NCBI RefSeq assembly: GCF_000817735.3
Contig: NZ_JTJC03000007.1
Location: forward strand, 124,001 to 188,000
Source of the DNA: Scytonema millei VB511283
GTDB taxonomy: Bacteria > Cyanobacteriota > Cyanobacteriia > Cyanobacteriales > Chroococcidiopsidaceae
DNA: 64,000 nt
Direction of reading: 5' to 3'
The first letter of the stretch is position 1; every line of letters starts with the position of its first letter. Below the pieces are notes generated by a model. That model did no database searches and was not told the DNA's origin. It worked only from the letters and a program-made list of their open reading frames with translations. Below, one piece after another: positions 63,351 through 64,000 of the stretch. Position numbers and translations under genes: made by a program.

Positions 63351-64000
63351 ATGCCTACCGCGCTTGCCGATTCCAAAAACTTGCTCGCTGATGCGATCGC
63401 TAAGTACTCTCATAAAGTTGATTATTTGCTCGTTCGCCTCGAAGAGTCCCAGGGAACAGATATTATGCTGCGGGGCAATAAGATAGAAACATTGAGCGAA
63501 GGAATTTCGATCGGCGGGCAAGTTCGCGCGTGCTACAAGGGCGGTTGGGGATTGAGTAGTTTTAATAAATTATCCGATCTCAACTCTAGAATCGAAGAAG
63601 CGATCGCGGCAGCGCGAATTGTGGGTAATCATGAAACCCTGCTAGCAGATATCGAACCAGTGCAAGCTACCTGCTTTGTCCCCTTGACAGGAACCGATCC
63701 GCGTCACGTTCCGCTAGCACAAAAAAAGGAATTATGCGATCGCTATGGCGAAATTCTCAAAAGCGCGAGCGATCGAATTACCACTACGTCAGTCCGTTAC
63801 GGCGATATTTGCCAGCGAGTCATTATTGCCAGTTCGGAAGGAACGTTAATCGATCAATCTTGGGTGGACATGGAAATGCGCTTTGCTGCAACTGCACGCG
63901 ATGGGGATACAGTCCAGACAGGTAGAGAAACCACTGGTTCTCGCAAGGCTTATGAGGATTTAGTGAGTTTGGATGCCCAAGTCCAAAGTGCAGCTCAAAG
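63351..64000 (+). CDS. TldD/PmbA-family protein, N-terminal part (cut by window end)
   Basis: The frame runs from ATG 63351 to the window end (216 codons seen). LADAIAKYSHKVDYLLVRLEESQGTDIMLRGNKIETLSEGISIGGQVRACYKGGWGLSSFN is the typical N-terminal domain of TldD/PmbA metalloprotease-family proteins. Later VRYGDICQRVIIASSEGTLIDQSWVDMEMRFAATARDGDTVQTGRETTG fits too. The zinc motif would lie beyond the window, so catalytic status cannot be judged. ATAAGG lies upstream. Confidence 0.88.
   Translation, partial: MPTALADSKNLLADAIAKYSHKVDYLLVRLEESQGTDIMLRGNKIETLSEGISIGGQVRACYKGGWGLSSFNKLSDLNSRIEEAIAAARIVGNHETLLADIEPVQATCFVPLTGTDPRHVPLAQKKELCDRYGEILKSASDRITTTSVRYGDICQRVIIASSEGTLIDQSWVDMEMRFAATARDGDTVQTGRETTGSRKAYEDLVSLDAQVQSAAQ

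Noticed and set aside
1-64000. CRISPR array
   Set aside because: The tandem repeats have 7-bp units without spacers of constant length; none fits a CRISPR layout and no cas gene is present.
1-64000. tRNA or rRNA genes
   Set aside because: No cloverleaf with T-loop GTTCRANNC was noticed in the gaps by eye; a covariance-model scan would be decisive.

Overview
This window looks like the chromosome of a large-genome cyanobacterium. The octamer GCGATCGC (HIP1) recurs throughout, in genes and gaps. Intergenic space is full of heptamer tandem arrays (ATGACCA, CTCCCTA, AACTGAT types) and short palindromes. Cyanobacterial and chloroplast markers are present: Tic20, a CSP41-like epimerase, adjacent gltB/gltD, MenD. 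A Chroococcidiopsis- or Nostocales-like genome is plausible, but the species cannot be fixed from sequence alone. No tRNA, rRNA, CRISPR array, transposase or phage gene was seen.

Layout. 1-6850: a metal (probably copper) resistance block on the minus strand: MerR regulator, double-DUF305 periplasmic protein, CusB-type adaptor, CusA/CzcA-type RND pump. Two promoters have the 20-bp MerR-type spacer. 6970-13980: fructosamine-kinase-like protein, M16 peptidase, Na+/H+ antiporter, odd b-type cytochrome, lipase-like hydrolase, cobI. 14098-21655: TonB-like Pro-rich protein, a histidine kinase with response regulator, a LuxR-type regulator, a deaminase overlapping head-to-head with a K+ channel, and an orphan GAF protein. 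22164-28431: gltB-gltD. 28500-36900: small conserved proteins, SDR, a methyltransferase remnant, GNAT, KTSC protein, menD, FAH-family hydrolase, Tic20. 37266-47698: glyA, cinA, a 47-aa protein, aroQ, a degenerate ADP-ribosylglycohydrolase, an HD phosphodiesterase, a PanE-like reductase, a KirBac-like channel, YihY. 48439-60316: an exopolysaccharide/glycan region (three glycosyltransferases, gmd-fcl for GDP-L-fucose, two lipid-carrier sugar transferases, DUF2079 membrane protein), interrupted by pgsA and a CSP41-like gene. 61102-64000: an unrecognised 381-aa protein followed by an EamA exporter, then a truncated TldD/PmbA gene.

The strongest unusual signal is how far dispersed repeats have entered protein-coding DNA. 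A 64-67 bp element with GGGCGGGTTT/AAACCCGCCC ends occurs five times; three copies lie in frame inside gltB, menD and the M16 peptidase gene. Other repeats supply the C-termini of the RND pump, CinA, PgsA and the PanE-like protein, an insert in the RND adaptor, and the start codons of cobI and the KirBac-like channel. A separate 28-nt palindrome occurs five times between genes. Other points of interest are the two-layer metal regulatory region, a b-type cytochrome missing one expected haem ligand, a voltage-gated-type K+ channel ending in a zinc ribbon, and the unknown-protein/exporter pair with a stable hairpin in its long leader region.
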